DNA of 64,000 nucleotides from Ptiloglossa arizonensis (GCF_051014685.1 NW_027478518.1:620001-684000); one strand, 5' to 3'; shown: positions 1 through 12,037, counted from the stretch's first letter. Notes: a model not told the origin generated them from the sequence alone. Made by a program: numbers and translations.

Positions 1-91
1 TATTTTTTCCCCAGGCCTTTCTGGTTAAGCGTTTGGAGCAGCAGAATTGCGAAAAATTTCTTGTCCTCTCAACCATTTCTTAGCTTCAAAC

Positions 92-108
92 TCCCATATC
101 TCGCGAAC
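92..108 (-). other. CENP-B-box-like motif (first of one per monomer)
   Basis: The minus strand reads GTTCGCGAGATATGGGA. Against the minimal CENP-B box, NTTCGNNNNANNCGGGN, eight of nine fixed positions match; the mismatch is T for the C of CGGG. The motif recurs every 177 bp because it lies in the best-conserved part of the monomer. Some types break it further: aaactgccat at 15311, aaacccccat near 20090 (CCC kept), aaactctcat at 46637. A chance 8-of-9 match somewhere in a 177-bp unit, both strands, is about 4% under equal base frequencies. Whether a CENP-B-like protein exists in this organism, or binds here, is unknown. Confidence 0.4.
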
Positions 109-277
109 GGATTGACCTAACCCAAAAATTCCTATTGCACTTGAAAGTAGAAGCTTGCCCGATTACAACGGTACGTGTATTTTTCCCCTAGGCCATTCTT
201 GTTAAGCGATTGGAGTAGCAGAATTGCGAAAAATTTCTTGTCTTCTCAACCATTTCTTAGCTTCAAACTCCCATATC
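101..277. repeat. Representative 177-bp monomer
   Basis: Anatomy of one unit. It opens with TCGCGAACG, then a variable stretch (ggattgacc, gaattgacc, cgattgacc, ggaatgacc or ggactgacc in different types), a CTAACC run, AATTCCTATTGCA, a GAAAGTAGAA block and CTCGCCCGATTACA. Next is a variable pyrimidine-rich part (acgtgtatttttcccctagg, or atgtgt...ttttttccctagc, or ...ttttttccccagg), then CATTCTGGTTAAGCG, GGAGCAGCAG, TGCGAAAAA, the type-defining segment, and TTC-AAACTCCCATATC back to the start. The strongest conservation by eye lies in CCCATATCTCGCGAAC and GGAGCAGCAG. About 42% GC on a hand count (44 C, 30 G), so the + strand is C-rich over G. Confidence 0.93.
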
Positions 278-579
278 TCGCGAACGAATTGACCTAACCC
301 AAAAATTCCTATTGCATTTGAAAGTAGAAGCTCGCCCGATTACAACGGTATGTGTATTTTTTCCCTAGCCCATTCTGGTTAAGCGTTTGGAGCAGCAGAA
401 GTGGGAAAAATTCCTTGTCTTCTCAACCATTTCTTAGCTTCAAACTCCCATATCTCGCGAACGGATTGACCTAACCCAAAAATTCCTATTGCATTTGAAA
501 GTAGAAACTCGCCCGATTACAAGAGTACGTGTATTTTTCCCCTAGGCCATTCTGGTTAAGCGATTGGAGCAGCAGAAGT

Positions 580-595
580 GCGAAAAATTTTTTGC
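580..595. other. A5T6 dyad in A-type monomers (first example)
   Basis: GCGAAAAATTTTTTGC is a near-perfect inverted repeat, with one G/T mismatch at the third pair. It occurs only in monomers of types A and F (and in weakened form in Q), because other types break the T run with C or G. An A5T6 tract is expected to curve DNA or disfavour nucleosomes locally. Any function is inference. Confidence 0.6.
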
Positions 596-1416
596 CTTCT
601 CAACCATTCCTTGGCTTCAAACTCCCATATCTCGCGAACGGAATGACCTAACCAAACAATTCCTATTGCATCTGAAAGTAGAAACTCGCCCGATTACAGC
701 TGTATGTGTGTTTTTTCCCTAGGCCATTCTGGTTAAGCGTTTGGAGCAGCAGAATTGCGAAAAATTTGTTCTCTTCTCAACGATTTCTTAGCTTCAAACT
801 CCCATATCTCGCGAACGGATTGACCTAACCCAAAAATTCCTATTGCATTTGAAAGTAGAAGCTCGCCCGATTACAACGGTACGTGTATCTTTCCCCTAGG
901 CCATTCTGGTTAAGCGATTGGAGCAGCAGAATTGCGAAAAATTTGTTGTCTTGTCAGCCATTTCTTAGCTTCAAAGTCCCATATCTCGCGAACGGATTGA
1001 CCTAACCCAAAAATTCCTATTGCATTTGAAAGTAGAAACTCGCCCGATTACAACGGTACGTGTATTTTTCCCCTAGGCCATTCTGGTTAAGCGATTGGAG
1101 CAGCAGAATTGCGAAAAATTTGTCGTCTTGTCAGCCATTTCTTAGCTTCAAAGTCCCATATCTCGCGAACGGATTGACCTAACCCAAAAATTCCTATTGC
1201 ATTTGAAAGTAGAAACTCGCCCGATTACAAGGGTACGTGTATTTTTCCCCTAGGCCATTCTGGTTAAGCGATTGGAGCAGCAGAATTGCGAAAAATTTTT
1301 TGCCTTCTCAACCATTCCTTGGCTTCAAACTCCCATATCTCGCGAACGGAATGACCTAACCAAACAATTCCTATTGCATCTGAAAGTAGAAGCTCGCCCG
1401 ATTACAGCTGTATGTG

Positions 1417-1594
1417 TGTTTTTTCCCTAGGCCATTCTGGTTAAGCGTTTGGAGCAGCAGAATTGCGAAAAATTTGTTCTCTTCTCAACCATTTCTTAGC
1501 TTCAAACTCCCATATCTCGCGAACGAATTGACCTAACCCAAAAATTCCTATTGCATTTTAAAAGTAGAAGCTCGCCCGATTACAACGGTATGTG
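1417..1594. repeat. 178-bp B monomer with 1-bp insertion
   Basis: This monomer reads gcattttaaaagtag where its counterpart near 7755 reads gcattttaaagtag, one A fewer. The insertion explains why marker distances are 6196 before this point and 6195 after it. It looks like replication slippage in an A run. Confidence 0.85.
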
Positions 1595-3364
1595 TATTTT
1601 TCCCCTAGGCCATTCTGGTTAAGCGATTGGAGCAGCAGAAGTGCGAAAAATTTTTTGCCTTCTCAACCATTCCTTGGCTTCAAACTCCCATATCTCGCGA
1701 ACGGAATGACGTAACCAAACAATTCCTATTGCATCTGAAAGTAGAAACTCGCCCGATTATAGCTGTATGTGTGTTTTTTCCCTAGCCCATTCTGGTTAAG
1801 CGTTTGGAGCAGCAGAATTGCGAAAAATTTGTTGTCTTGTCAGCCATTTCTTAGCTTCAAAGTCCCATATCTCGCGAACGGACTGACCTAACCCAGAAAT
1901 TCCTATTGCATCTGAAAGTAGAAACTCGCCCGATTACAGCGGTATGTGTATTTTTTCCCCAGGCCTTTCTGGTTAAGCGTTTGGAGCAGCAGAATTGCGA
2001 AAAATTTCTTGTCCTCTCAACCATTTCTTAGCTTCAAACTCCCATATCTCGCGAACGGATTGACCTAACCCAAAAATTCCTATTGCATTTGAAAGTAGAA
2101 ACTCGCCCGATTACAACGGTACGTGTATTTTTCCCCTAGGCCATTCTGGTTAAGCGATTGGAGCAGCAGAATTGCGAAAAATTTTTTGCCTTCTCAACCA
2201 TTTCTTGGCTTCAAACTCCCATATCTCGCGAACGGACTGACCTAACCAAAAAATTCCTATTGCATCTGAAAGTAGAAACTCGCCCGATTACAGCTGTATG
2301 TGTGTTTTTTCCCTAGGCCATTCTGGTTAAGCGTTTGGAGCAGCAGAATTGCGAAAAATTTTTTGCCTTCTCAACCATTTCTTGGCTTCAAACTCCCATA
2401 TCTCGCGAACGGATTGACCTAACCCAGAAATTCCTATTGCATCTGAAAGTAGAAACTCGCCCGATTACAGCGGTATGTGTATTTTTTCCCCAGGCCTTTC
2501 TGGTTAAGCGTTTGGAGCAGCAGAATTGCGAAAAATTTCTTGTCCTCTCAACCATTTCTTAGCTTCAAACTCCCATATCTCGCGAACGGATTGACCTAAC
2601 CCAAAAATTCCTATTGCATCTGAAAGTAGAAACTCGCCCGATTACAGCGGTATGTGTATTTTTTCCCCAGGCCTTTCTGGTTAAGCGTTTGGAGCAGCAG
2701 AATTGCGAAAAATTTCTTGTCCTCTCAACCATTTCTTAGCTTCAAACTCCCATATCTCGCGAACGGATTGACCTAACCCAAAAATTCCTATTGCATTTGA
2801 AAGTAGAAACTCGCCCGATTACAACGGTACATGTATTTTTCCCCTAGGCCATTCTGGTTAAGCGATTGGAGCAGCAGAATTGCGAAAAATTTTTTGCCTT
2901 CTCAACCATTTCTTGGCTTCAAACTCCCATATCTCGCGAACGGACTGACCTAACCAAAAAATTCCTATTGCATCTGAAAGTAGAAACTCGCCCGATTACA
3001 GCTGTATGTGTGTTTTTTCCCTAGGCCATTCTGGTTAAGCGTTTGGAGCAGCAGAATTGCGAAAAATTTTTTGCCTTCTCAACCATTTCTTGGCTTCAAA
3101 CTCCCATATCTCGCGAACGGATTGACCTAACCCAGAAATTCCTATTGCATCTGAAAGTAGAAACTCGCCCGATTACAGCGGTATGTGTATTTTTTCCCCA
3201 GGCCTTTCTGGTTAAGCGTTTGGAGCAGCAGAATTGCGAAAAATTTCTTGTCCTCTCAACCATTTCTTAGCTTCAAACTCCCATATCTCGCGAACGGATT
3301 GACCTAACCCAAAAATTCCTATTGCATCTGAAAGTAGAAACTCGCCCGATTACAGCGGTATGTG

Positions 3365-6196
3365 TATTTTTTCCCCAGGCCTTTCTGGTTAAGCGTTTGG
3401 AGCAGCAGAATTGCGAAAAGTTTCTTGTCCTCTCAACCATTTCTTAGCTTCAAACTCCCATATCTCGCGAACGGATTGACCTAACCCAAAAATTCCTATT
3501 GCACTTGAAAGTAGAAGCTTGCCCGATTACAACGGTACGTGTATTTTTCCCCTAGGCCATTCTTGTTAAGCGATTGGAGTAGCAGAATTGCGAAAAATTT
3601 CTTGTCTTCTCAACCATTTCTTAGCTTCAAACTCCCATATCTCGCGAACGAATTGACCTAACCCAAAAATTCCTATTGCATTTGAAAGTAGAAGCTCGCC
3701 CGATTACAACGGTATGTGTATTTTTTCCCTAGCCCATTCTGGTTAAGCGTTTGGAGCAGCAGAAGTGGGAAAAATTCCTTGTCTTCTCAACCATTTCTTA
3801 GCTTCAAACTCCCATATCTCGCGAACCGATTGACCTAACCCAAAAATTCCTATTGCATTTGAAAGTAGAAACTCGCCCGATTACAAGGGTACGTGTATTT
3901 TTCCCCTAGGCCATTCTGGTTAAGCGATTGGAGCAGCAGAATTGCGAAAAATTTGTCGTCTTGTCAGCCATTTCTTAGCTTCAAAGTCCCATATCTCGCG
4001 AACGGATTGACCTAACCCAAAAATTCCTATTGCATTTGAAAGTAGAAACTCGCCCGATTACAAGAGTACGTGTATTTTTCCCCTAGGCCATTCTGGTTAA
4101 GCGATTGGAGCAGCAGAAGTGCGAAAAATTTTTTGCCTTCTCAACCATTCCTTGGCTTCAAACTCCCATATCTCGCGAACGGAATGACCTAACCAAACAA
4201 TTCCTATTGCATCTGAAAGTAGAAACTCGCCCGATTACAGCTGTATGTGTGTTTTTTCCCTAGGCCATTCTGGTTAAGCGTTTGGAGCAGCAGAATTGCG
4301 AAAAATTTGTTCTCTTCTCAACCATTTCTTAGCTTCAAACTCCCATATCTCGCGAACGAATTGACCTAACCCAAAAATTCCTATTGCATTTTAAAGTAGA
4401 AGCTCGCTCGATTACAACGGTATGTGTATTTTTTCCCTAGCCCATTCTGGTTAAGCGTTTGGAGCAGCTGAAGTGCGAAAAATATCTTGTCTTCTCAACC
4501 ATTTCTTAGCTTCAAACTCCCATATCTCGCGAACCGATTGACCTAACCCAAAAATTCCTATTGCATTTGAAAGTAGAAACTCGCCCGATTACAACGGTAC
4601 GTGTATTTTTCCCCTAGGCCATTCTGGTTAAGCGATTGGAGCAGCAGAATTGCGAAAAATTTCTTGTCTTCTCAACCATTTCTTAGCTTCAAACTCCCAT
4701 ATCTCGGGAACGAATTGACCTAACCCAAAAATTCCTATTGCATTTGAAAGTAGAAACTCGCCCGATTACAACGGTACGTGTATTTTTCCCCTAGGCCATT
4801 CTGGTTAAGCGATTGGAGCAGCAGAATTGCGAAAAATTTGTCGTCTTGTCAGCCGTTTCTTAGCTTCAAACTCCCATATCTCGCGAACCGATTGACCTAA
4901 CCCAAAAATTCCTATTGCATTTGAAAGTAGAAACTCGCCCGATTACAACGGTACGTGTATTTTTCCCCTAGGCCATTCTGGTTAAGCGATTGGAGCAGCA
5001 GAATTGCGAAAAATTTCTTGTCTTCTCAACCATTTCTTAGCTTCAAACTCCCATATCTCGGGAACGAATTGACCTAACCCAAAAATTCCTATTGCATTTG
5101 AAAGTAGAAACTCGCCCGATTACAACGGTACGTGTATTTTTCCCCTAGGCCATTCTGGTTAAGCGATTGGAGCAGCAGAATTGCGAGAAATTTGTTCTCT
5201 TCTCAACCATTTCTTAGCTTCAAACTCCCATATCTCGCGAACGGATTGACCTAACCCAAAAATTCCTATTGCATTTGAAAGTAGAAGCTCGCCCGATTAC
5301 AACGGTACGTGTATTTTTCCCCTAGGCCATTCTGGTTAAGCGATTGGAGCAGCAGAATTGCGAAAAATTTGTTGTCTTGTCAGCCATTTCTTAGCTTCAA
5401 AGTCCCATATCTCGCGAACGGATTGACCTAACCCAGAAATTCCTATTGCATCTGAAAGTAGAAACTCGCCCGATTACAGCGGTATGTGTATTTTTTCCCC
5501 AGGCCTTTCTGGTTAAGCGTTTGGAGCAGCAGAATTGCGAAAAATTTCTTGTCCTCTCAACCATTTCTTAGCTTCAAACTCCCATATCTCGCGAACGGGT
5601 TGACCTAACCCAAAAATTCCTATTGCATTTGAAAGTAGAAGCTCGCCCGATTACAACGGTACGTGTATTTTTCCCCTAGGCCATTCTGGTTAAGCGATTG
5701 GAGCAGCAGAAGTGCGAAAAATTTTTTGCCTTCTCAACCATTTCTTGGCTTCAAACTCCCATATCTCGCGAACGGACTGACCTAACCAAAAAATTCCTAT
5801 TGCATCTGAAAGTAGAAACTCGCCCGATTACAGCTGTATGTGTGTTTTTTCCCTAGGCCATTCTGGTTAAGCGTTTGGAGCAGCAGAATTGCGAAAAATT
5901 TTTTGCCTTCTCAACCATTTCTTGGCTTCAAACTCCCATATCTCGCGAACGGATTGACCTAACCCAGAAATTCCTATTGCATCTGAAAGTAGAAACTCGC
6001 CCGATTACAGCGGTATGTGTATTTTTTCCCCAGGCCTTTCTGGTTAAGCGTTTGGAGCAGCAGAATTGCGAAAAATTTCTTGTCCTCTCAACCATTTCTT
6101 AGCTTCAAACTCCCATATCTCGCGAACGGATTGACCTAACCCAAAAATTCCTATTGCATCTGAAAGTAGAAACTCGCCCGATTACAGCGGTATGTG
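3365..6196. repeat. Left higher-order repeat, 16-mer
   Basis: Order: e E E D A B E E D E B C e F F e. It begins with the same register monomers as the 19-mer (gaagcttgcc and ggagtagcag around 3515-3580) and ends with the same C e F F e string, but the interior differs. The first monomer has gcgaaaagtttc, shared only with 9560. Private forms include gctcgctcgatt near 4409, gcagctgaag with aaaaatatcttg near 4467, and two monomers with tctcgggaacg (near 4705 and 5059). Together with the preceding 19-mer it makes a 35-monomer unit of about 6196 bp. Confidence 0.87.
4604..5134. repeat. Local dimer duplication (E-D-E)
   Basis: Two E monomers with the rare change tctcgggaacgaattg lie 354 bp apart, with one D monomer (variant cagccgtttc) between them. 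The matching 14-mer at 9560-12037 has only one such E monomer (near 10899). The simplest reading is tandem duplication of one dimer in this copy, or its loss in the other. Confidence 0.8.
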
Positions 6197-9100
6197 TATT
6201 TTTTCCCCAGGCCTTTCTGGTTAAGCGTTTGGAGCAGCAGAATTGCGAAAAATTTCTTGTCCTCTCAACCATTTCTTAGCTTCAAACTCCCATATCTCGC
6301 GAACGGATTGACCTAACCCAAAAATTCCTATTGCACTTGAAAGTAGAAGCTTGCCCGATTACAACGGTACGTGTATTTTTCCCCTAGGCCATTCTTGTTA
6401 AGCGATTGGAGTAGCAGAATTGCGAAAAATTTCTTGTCTTCTCAACCATTTCTTAGCTTCAAACTCCCATATCTCGCGAACGAATTGACCTAACCCAAAA
6501 ATTCCTATTGCATTTGAAAGTAGAAGCTCGCCCGATTACAACGGTATGTGTATTTTTTCCCTAGCCCATTCTGGTTAAGCGTTTGGAGCAGCAGAAGTGG
6601 GAAAAATTCCTTGTCTTCTCAACCATTTCTTAGCTTCAAACTCCCATATCTCGCGAACGGATTGACCTAACCCAAAAATTCCTATTGCATTTGAAAGTAG
6701 AAACTCGCCCGATTACAAGAGTACGTGTATTTTTCCCCTAGGCCATTCTGGTTAAGCGATTGGAGCAGCAGAAGTGCGAAAAATTTTTTGCCTTCTCAAC
6801 CATTCCTTGGCTTCAAACTCCCATATCTCGCGAACGGAATGACCTAACCAAACAATTCCTATTGCATCTGAAAGTAGAAACTCGCCCGATTACAGCTGTA
6901 TGTGTGTTTTTTCCCTAGGCCATTCTGGTTAAGCGTTTGGAGCAGCAGAATTGCGAAAAATTTGTTCTCTTCTCAACGATTTCTTAGCTTCAAACTCCCA
7001 TATCTCGCGAACGGATTGACCTAACCCAAAAATTCCTATTGCATTTGAAAGTAGAAGCTCGCCCGATTACAACGGTACGTGTATCTTTCCCCTAGGCCAT
7101 TCTGGTTAAGCGATTGGAGCAGCAGAATTGCGAAAAATTTGTTGTCTTGTCAGCCATTTCTTAGCTTCAAAGTCCCATATCTCGCGAACGGATTGACCTA
7201 ACCCAAAAATTCCTATTGCATTTGAAAGTAGAAACTCGCCCGATTACAACGGTACGTGTATTTTTCCCCTAGGCCATTCTGGTTAAGCGATTGGAGCAGC
7301 AGAATTGCGAAAAATTTGTCGTCTTGTCAGCCATTTCTTAGCTTCAAAGTCCCATATCTCGCGAACGGATTGACCTAACCCAAAAATTCCTATTGCATTT
7401 GAAAGTAGAAACTCGCCCGATTACAAGGGTACGTGTATTTTTCCCCTAGGCCATTCTGGTTAAGCGATTGGAGCAGCAGAATTGCGAAAAATTTTTTGCC
7501 TTCTCAACCATTCCTTGGCTTCAAACTCCCATATCTCGCGAACGGAATGACCTAACCAAACAATTCCTATTGCATCTGAAAGTAGAAGCTCGCCCGATTA
7601 CAGCTGTATGTGTGTTTTTTCCCTAGGCCATTCTGGTTAAGCGTTTGGAGCAGCAGAATTGCGAAAAATTTGTTCTCTTCTCAACCATTTCTTAGCTTCA
7701 AACTCCCATATCTCGCGAACGAATTGACCTAACCCAAAAATTCCTATTGCATTTTAAAGTAGAAGCTCGCCCGATTACAACGGTATGTGTATTTTTCCCC
7801 TAGGCCATTCTGGTTAAGCGATTGGAGCAGCAGAAGTGCGAAAAATTTTTTGCCTTCTCAACCATTCCTTGGCTTCAAACTCCCATATCTCGCGAACGGA
7901 ATGACGTAACCAAACAATTCCTATTGCATCTGAAAGTAGAAACTCGCCCGATTATAGCTGTATGTGTGTTTTTTCCCTAGCCCATTCTGGTTAAGCGTTT
8001 GGAGCAGCAGAATTGCGAAAAATTTGTTGTCTTGTCAGCCATTTCTTAGCTTCAAAGTCCCATATCTCGCGAACGGATTGACCTAACCCAGAAATTCCTA
8101 TTGCATCTGAAAGTAGAAACTCGCCCGATTACAGCGGTATGTGTATTTTTTCCCCAGGCCTTTCTGGTTAAGCGTTTGGAGCAGCAGAATTGCGAAAAAT
8201 TTCTTGTCCTCTCAACCATTTCTTAGCTTCAAACTCCCATATCTCGCGAACGGATTGACCTAACCCAAAAATTCCTATTGCATTTGAAAGTAGAAACTCG
8301 CCCGATTACAACGGTACGTGTATTTTTCCCCTAGGCCATTCTGGTTAAGCGATTGGAGCAGCAGAATTGCGAAAAATTTTTTGCCTTCTCAACCATTTCT
8401 TGGCTTCAAACTCCCATATCTCGCGAACGGACTGACCTAACCAAAAAATTCCTATTGCATCTGAAAGTAGAAACTCGCCCGATTACAGCTGTATGTGTGT
8501 TTTTTCCCTAGGCCATTCTGGTTAAGCGTTTGGAGCAGCAGAATTGCGAAAAATTTTTTGCCTTCTCAACCATTTCTTGGCTTCAAACTCCCATATCTCG
8601 CGAACGGATTGACCTAACCCAGAAATTCCTATTGCATCTGAAAGTAGAAACTCGCCCGATTACAGCGGTATGTGTATTTTTTCCCCAGGCCTTTCTGGTT
8701 AAGCGTTTGGAGCAGCAGAATTGCGAAAAATTTCTTGTCCTCTCAACCATTTCTTAGCTTCAAACTCCCATATCTCGCGAACGGATTGACCTAACCCAAA
8801 AATTCCTATTGCATCTGAAAGTAGAAACTCGCCCGATTACAGCGGTATGTGTATTTTTTCCCCAGGCCTTTCTGGTTAAGCGTTTGGAGCAGCAGAATTG
8901 CGAAAAATTTCTTGTCCTCTCAACCATTTCTTAGCTTCAAACTCCCATATCTCGCGAACGGATTGACCTAACCCAAAAATTCCTATTGCATTTGAAAGTA
9001 GAAACTCGCCCGATTACAACGGTACATGTATTTTTCCCCTAGGCCATTCTGGTTAAGCGATTGGAGCAGCAGAATTGCGAAAAATTTTTTGCCTTCTCAA

Positions 9101-9559
9101 CCATTTCTTGGCTTCAAACTCCCATATCTCGCGAACGGACTGACCTAACCAAAAAATTCCTATTGCATCTGAAAGTAGAAACTCGCCCGATTACAGCTGT
9201 ATGTGTGTTTTTTCCCTAGGCCATTCTGGTTAAGCGTTTGGAGCAGCAGAATTGCGAAAAATTTTTTGCCTTCTCAACCATTTCTTGGCTTCAAACTCCC
9301 ATATCTCGCGAACGGATTGACCTAACCCAGAAATTCCTATTGCATCTGAAAGTAGAAACTCGCCCGATTACAGCGGTATGTGTATTTTTTCCCCAGGCCT
9401 TTCTGGTTAAGCGTTTGGAGCAGCAGAATTGCGAAAAATTTCTTGTCCTCTCAACCATTTCTTAGCTTCAAACTCCCATATCTCGCGAACGGATTGACCT
9501 AACCCAAAAATTCCTATTGCATCTGAAAGTAGAAACTCGCCCGATTACAGCGGTATGTG
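6197..9559. repeat. Left higher-order repeat, 19-mer, copy 2
   Basis: Same monomer order as 1-3364, including every private mark checked (caacgatt, gtatcttt, gacgtaacc, ggtacatgta). By eye I found only two differences: the extra A at about 1558 in copy 1, and ggactgacc (copy 1, near 1879) against ggattgacc (copy 2, near 8074). That implies about 99.9% identity over 3.36 kb, far above the identity between monomer types inside one copy, the signature of recent block amplification. Confidence 0.88.
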
Positions 9560-12037
9560 TATTTTTTCCCCAGGCCTTTCTGGTTAAGCGTTTGGAGCAG
9601 CAGAATTGCGAAAAGTTTCTTGTCCTCTCAACCATTTCTTAGCTTCAAACTCCCATATCTCGCGAACGGATTGACCTAACCCAAAAATTCCTATTGCACT
9701 TGAAAGTAGAAGCTTGCCCGATTACAACGGTACGTGTATTTTTCCCCTAGGCCATTCTTGTTAAGCGATTGGAGTAGCAGAATTGCGAAAAATTTCTTGT
9801 CTTCTCAACCATTTCTTAGCTTCAAACTCCCATATCTCGCGAACGAATTGACCTAACCCAAAAATTCCTATTGCATTTGAAAGTAGAAGCTCGCCCGATT
9901 ACAACGGTATGTGTATTTTTTCCCTAGCCCATTCTGGTTAAGCGTTTGGAGCAGCAGAAGTGGGAAAAATTCCTTGTCTTCTCAACCATTTCTTAGCTTC
10001 AAACTCCCATATCTCGCGAACCGATTGACCTAACCCAAAAATTCCTATTGCATTTGAAAGTAGAAACTCGCCCGATTACAAGGGTACGTGTATTTTTCCC
10101 CTAGGCCATTCTGGTTAAGCGATTGGAGCAGCAGAATTGCGAAAAATTTGTCGTCTTGTCAGCCATTTCTTAGCTTCAAAGTCCCATATCTCGCGAACGG
10201 ATTGACCTAACCCAAAAATTCCTATTGCATTTGAAAGTAGAAACTCGCCCGATTACAAGAGTACGTGTATTTTTCCCCTAGGCCATTCTGGTTAAGCGAT
10301 TGGAGCAGCAGAAGTGCGAAAAATTTTTTGCCTTCTCAACCATTCCTTGGCTTCAAACTCCCATATCTCGCGAACGGAATGACCTAACCAAACAATTCCT
10401 ATTGCATCTGAAAGTAGAAACTCGCCCGATTACAGCTGTATGTGTGTTTTTTCCCTAGGCCATTCTGGTTAAGCGTTTGGAGCAGCAGAATTGCGAAAAA
10501 TTTGTTCTCTTCTCAACCATTTCTTAGCTTCAAACTCCCATATCTCGCGAACGAATTGACCTAACCCAAAAATTCCTATTGCATTTTAAAGTAGAAGCTC
10601 GCTCGATTACAACGGTATGTGTATTTTTTCCCTAGCCCATTCTGGTTAAGCGTTTGGAGCAGCTGAAGTGCGAAAAATATCTTGTCTTCTCAACCATTTC
10701 TTAGCTTCAAACTCCCATATCTCGCGAACCGATTGACCTAACCCAAAAATTCCTATTGCATTTGAAAGTAGAAACTCGCCCGATTACAACGGTACGTGTA
10801 TTTTTCCCCTAGGCCATTCTGGTTAAGCGATTGGAGCAGCAGAATTGCGAAAAATTTCTTGTCTTCTCAACCATTTCTTAGCTTCAAACTCCCATATCTC
10901 GGGAACGAATTGACCTAACCCAAAAATTCCTATTGCATTTGAAAGTAGAAACTCGCCCGATTACAACGGTACGTGTATTTTTCCCCTAGGCCATTCTGGT
11001 TAAGCGATTGGAGCAGCAGAATTGCGAAAAATTTGTCGTCTTGTCAGCCGTTTCTTAGCTTCAAAGTCCCATATCTCGCGAACGGATTGACCTAACCCAA
11101 AAATTCCTATTGCATTTGAAAGTAGAAACTCGCCCGATTACAAGGGTACGTGTATTTTTCCCCTAGGCCATTCTGGTTAAGCGATTGGAGCAGCAGAAGT
11201 GCGAAAAATTTTTTGCCTTCTCAACCATTCCTTGGCTTCAAACTCCCATATCTCGCGAACGGAATGACGTAACCAAACAATTCCTATTGCATCTGAAAGT
11301 AGAAACTCGCCCGATTACAGCTGTATGTGTGTTTTTTCCCTAGCCCATTCTGGTTAAGCGTTTGGAGCAGCAGAATTGCGAAAAATTTGTTGTCTTGTCA
11401 GCCATTTCTTAGCTTCAAAGTCCCATATCTCGCGAACGGATTGACCTAACCCAGAAATTCCTATTGCATCTGAAAGTAGAAACTCGCCCGATTACAGCGG
11501 TATGTGTATTTTTTCCCCAGGCCTTTCTGGTTAAGCGTTTGGAGCAGCAGAATTGCGAAAAATTTCTTGTCCTCTCAACCATTTCTTAGCTTCAAACTCC
11601 CATATCTCGCGAACGGATTGACCTAACCCAAAAATTCCTATTGCATTTGAAAGTAGAAACTCGCCCGATTACAACGGTACGTGTATTTTTCCCCTAGGCC
11701 ATTCTGGTTAAGCGATTGGAGCAGCAGAATTGCGAAAAATTTTTTGCCTTCTCAACCATTTCTTGGCTTCAAACTCCCATATCTCGCGAACGGATTGACC
11801 TAACCCAGAAATTCCTATTGCATCTGAAAGTAGAAACTCGCCCGATTACAGCGGTATGTGTATTTTTTCCCCAGGCCTTTCTGGTTAAGCGTTTGGAGCA
11901 GCAGAATTGCGAAAAATTTCTTGTCCTCTCAACCATTTCTTAGCTTCAAACTCCCATATCTCGCGAACGGATTGACCTAACCCAAAAATTCCTATTGTAT
12001 CTGAAAGTAGAAACTCGCCCGATTACAGCGGTATGTG
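9560..12037. repeat. Left higher-order repeat, 14-mer
   Basis: Order: e E E D A B E E D A C e F e. The first nine monomers closely match 3365-4957 (gaaaagttt, gtgggaaaaattcc, gctcgctcgatt, aaatatcttg, cgggaacg, cagccgtttc). After that it continues A C e F e instead of E B C e F F e, so it is two monomers shorter than the 16-mer at 3365. Confidence 0.85.

Larger units (their letters stand above)
1..3364. repeat. Left higher-order repeat, 19-mer, copy 1
   Basis: Monomer order: e E E A B C D A B A C e F F e e F F e. The second monomer carries private marks used as a register: gaagcttgcc at about 150, cattcttgtt at about 195 and ggagtagcag at 212. Other private marks are tctcaacgatt near 775, gtatctttcccc near 888, gacgtaacc near 1709 and ggtacatgta near 2827. 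It matches 6197-9559 nearly base for base. Length is 3364, not 3363, because of a 1-bp insertion at about 1558. The window may start inside a larger unit, so the left boundary is a convention. Confidence 0.88.

Noticed and set aside
2335..2562. 75-codon open frame, repeated at 3043, 5875, 8530, 9238 and 11716 with identical translation
   Set aside because: It is satellite read in a frame kept open by two variant bases per monomer. Neighbouring monomers have stops at the same places, the frame begins and ends inside repeat units, and nothing resembles a protein family. The identical copies reflect block duplication, not selection on a protein.
1..12037. Exact 35-monomer (6195-bp) period as the single higher-order unit of the whole array
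   Set aside because: It holds only for the first copy step. The next step is 33 monomers (19 + 14), the following unit is a mosaic, and further right the periods are 39, 36, 22 and 38 monomers.
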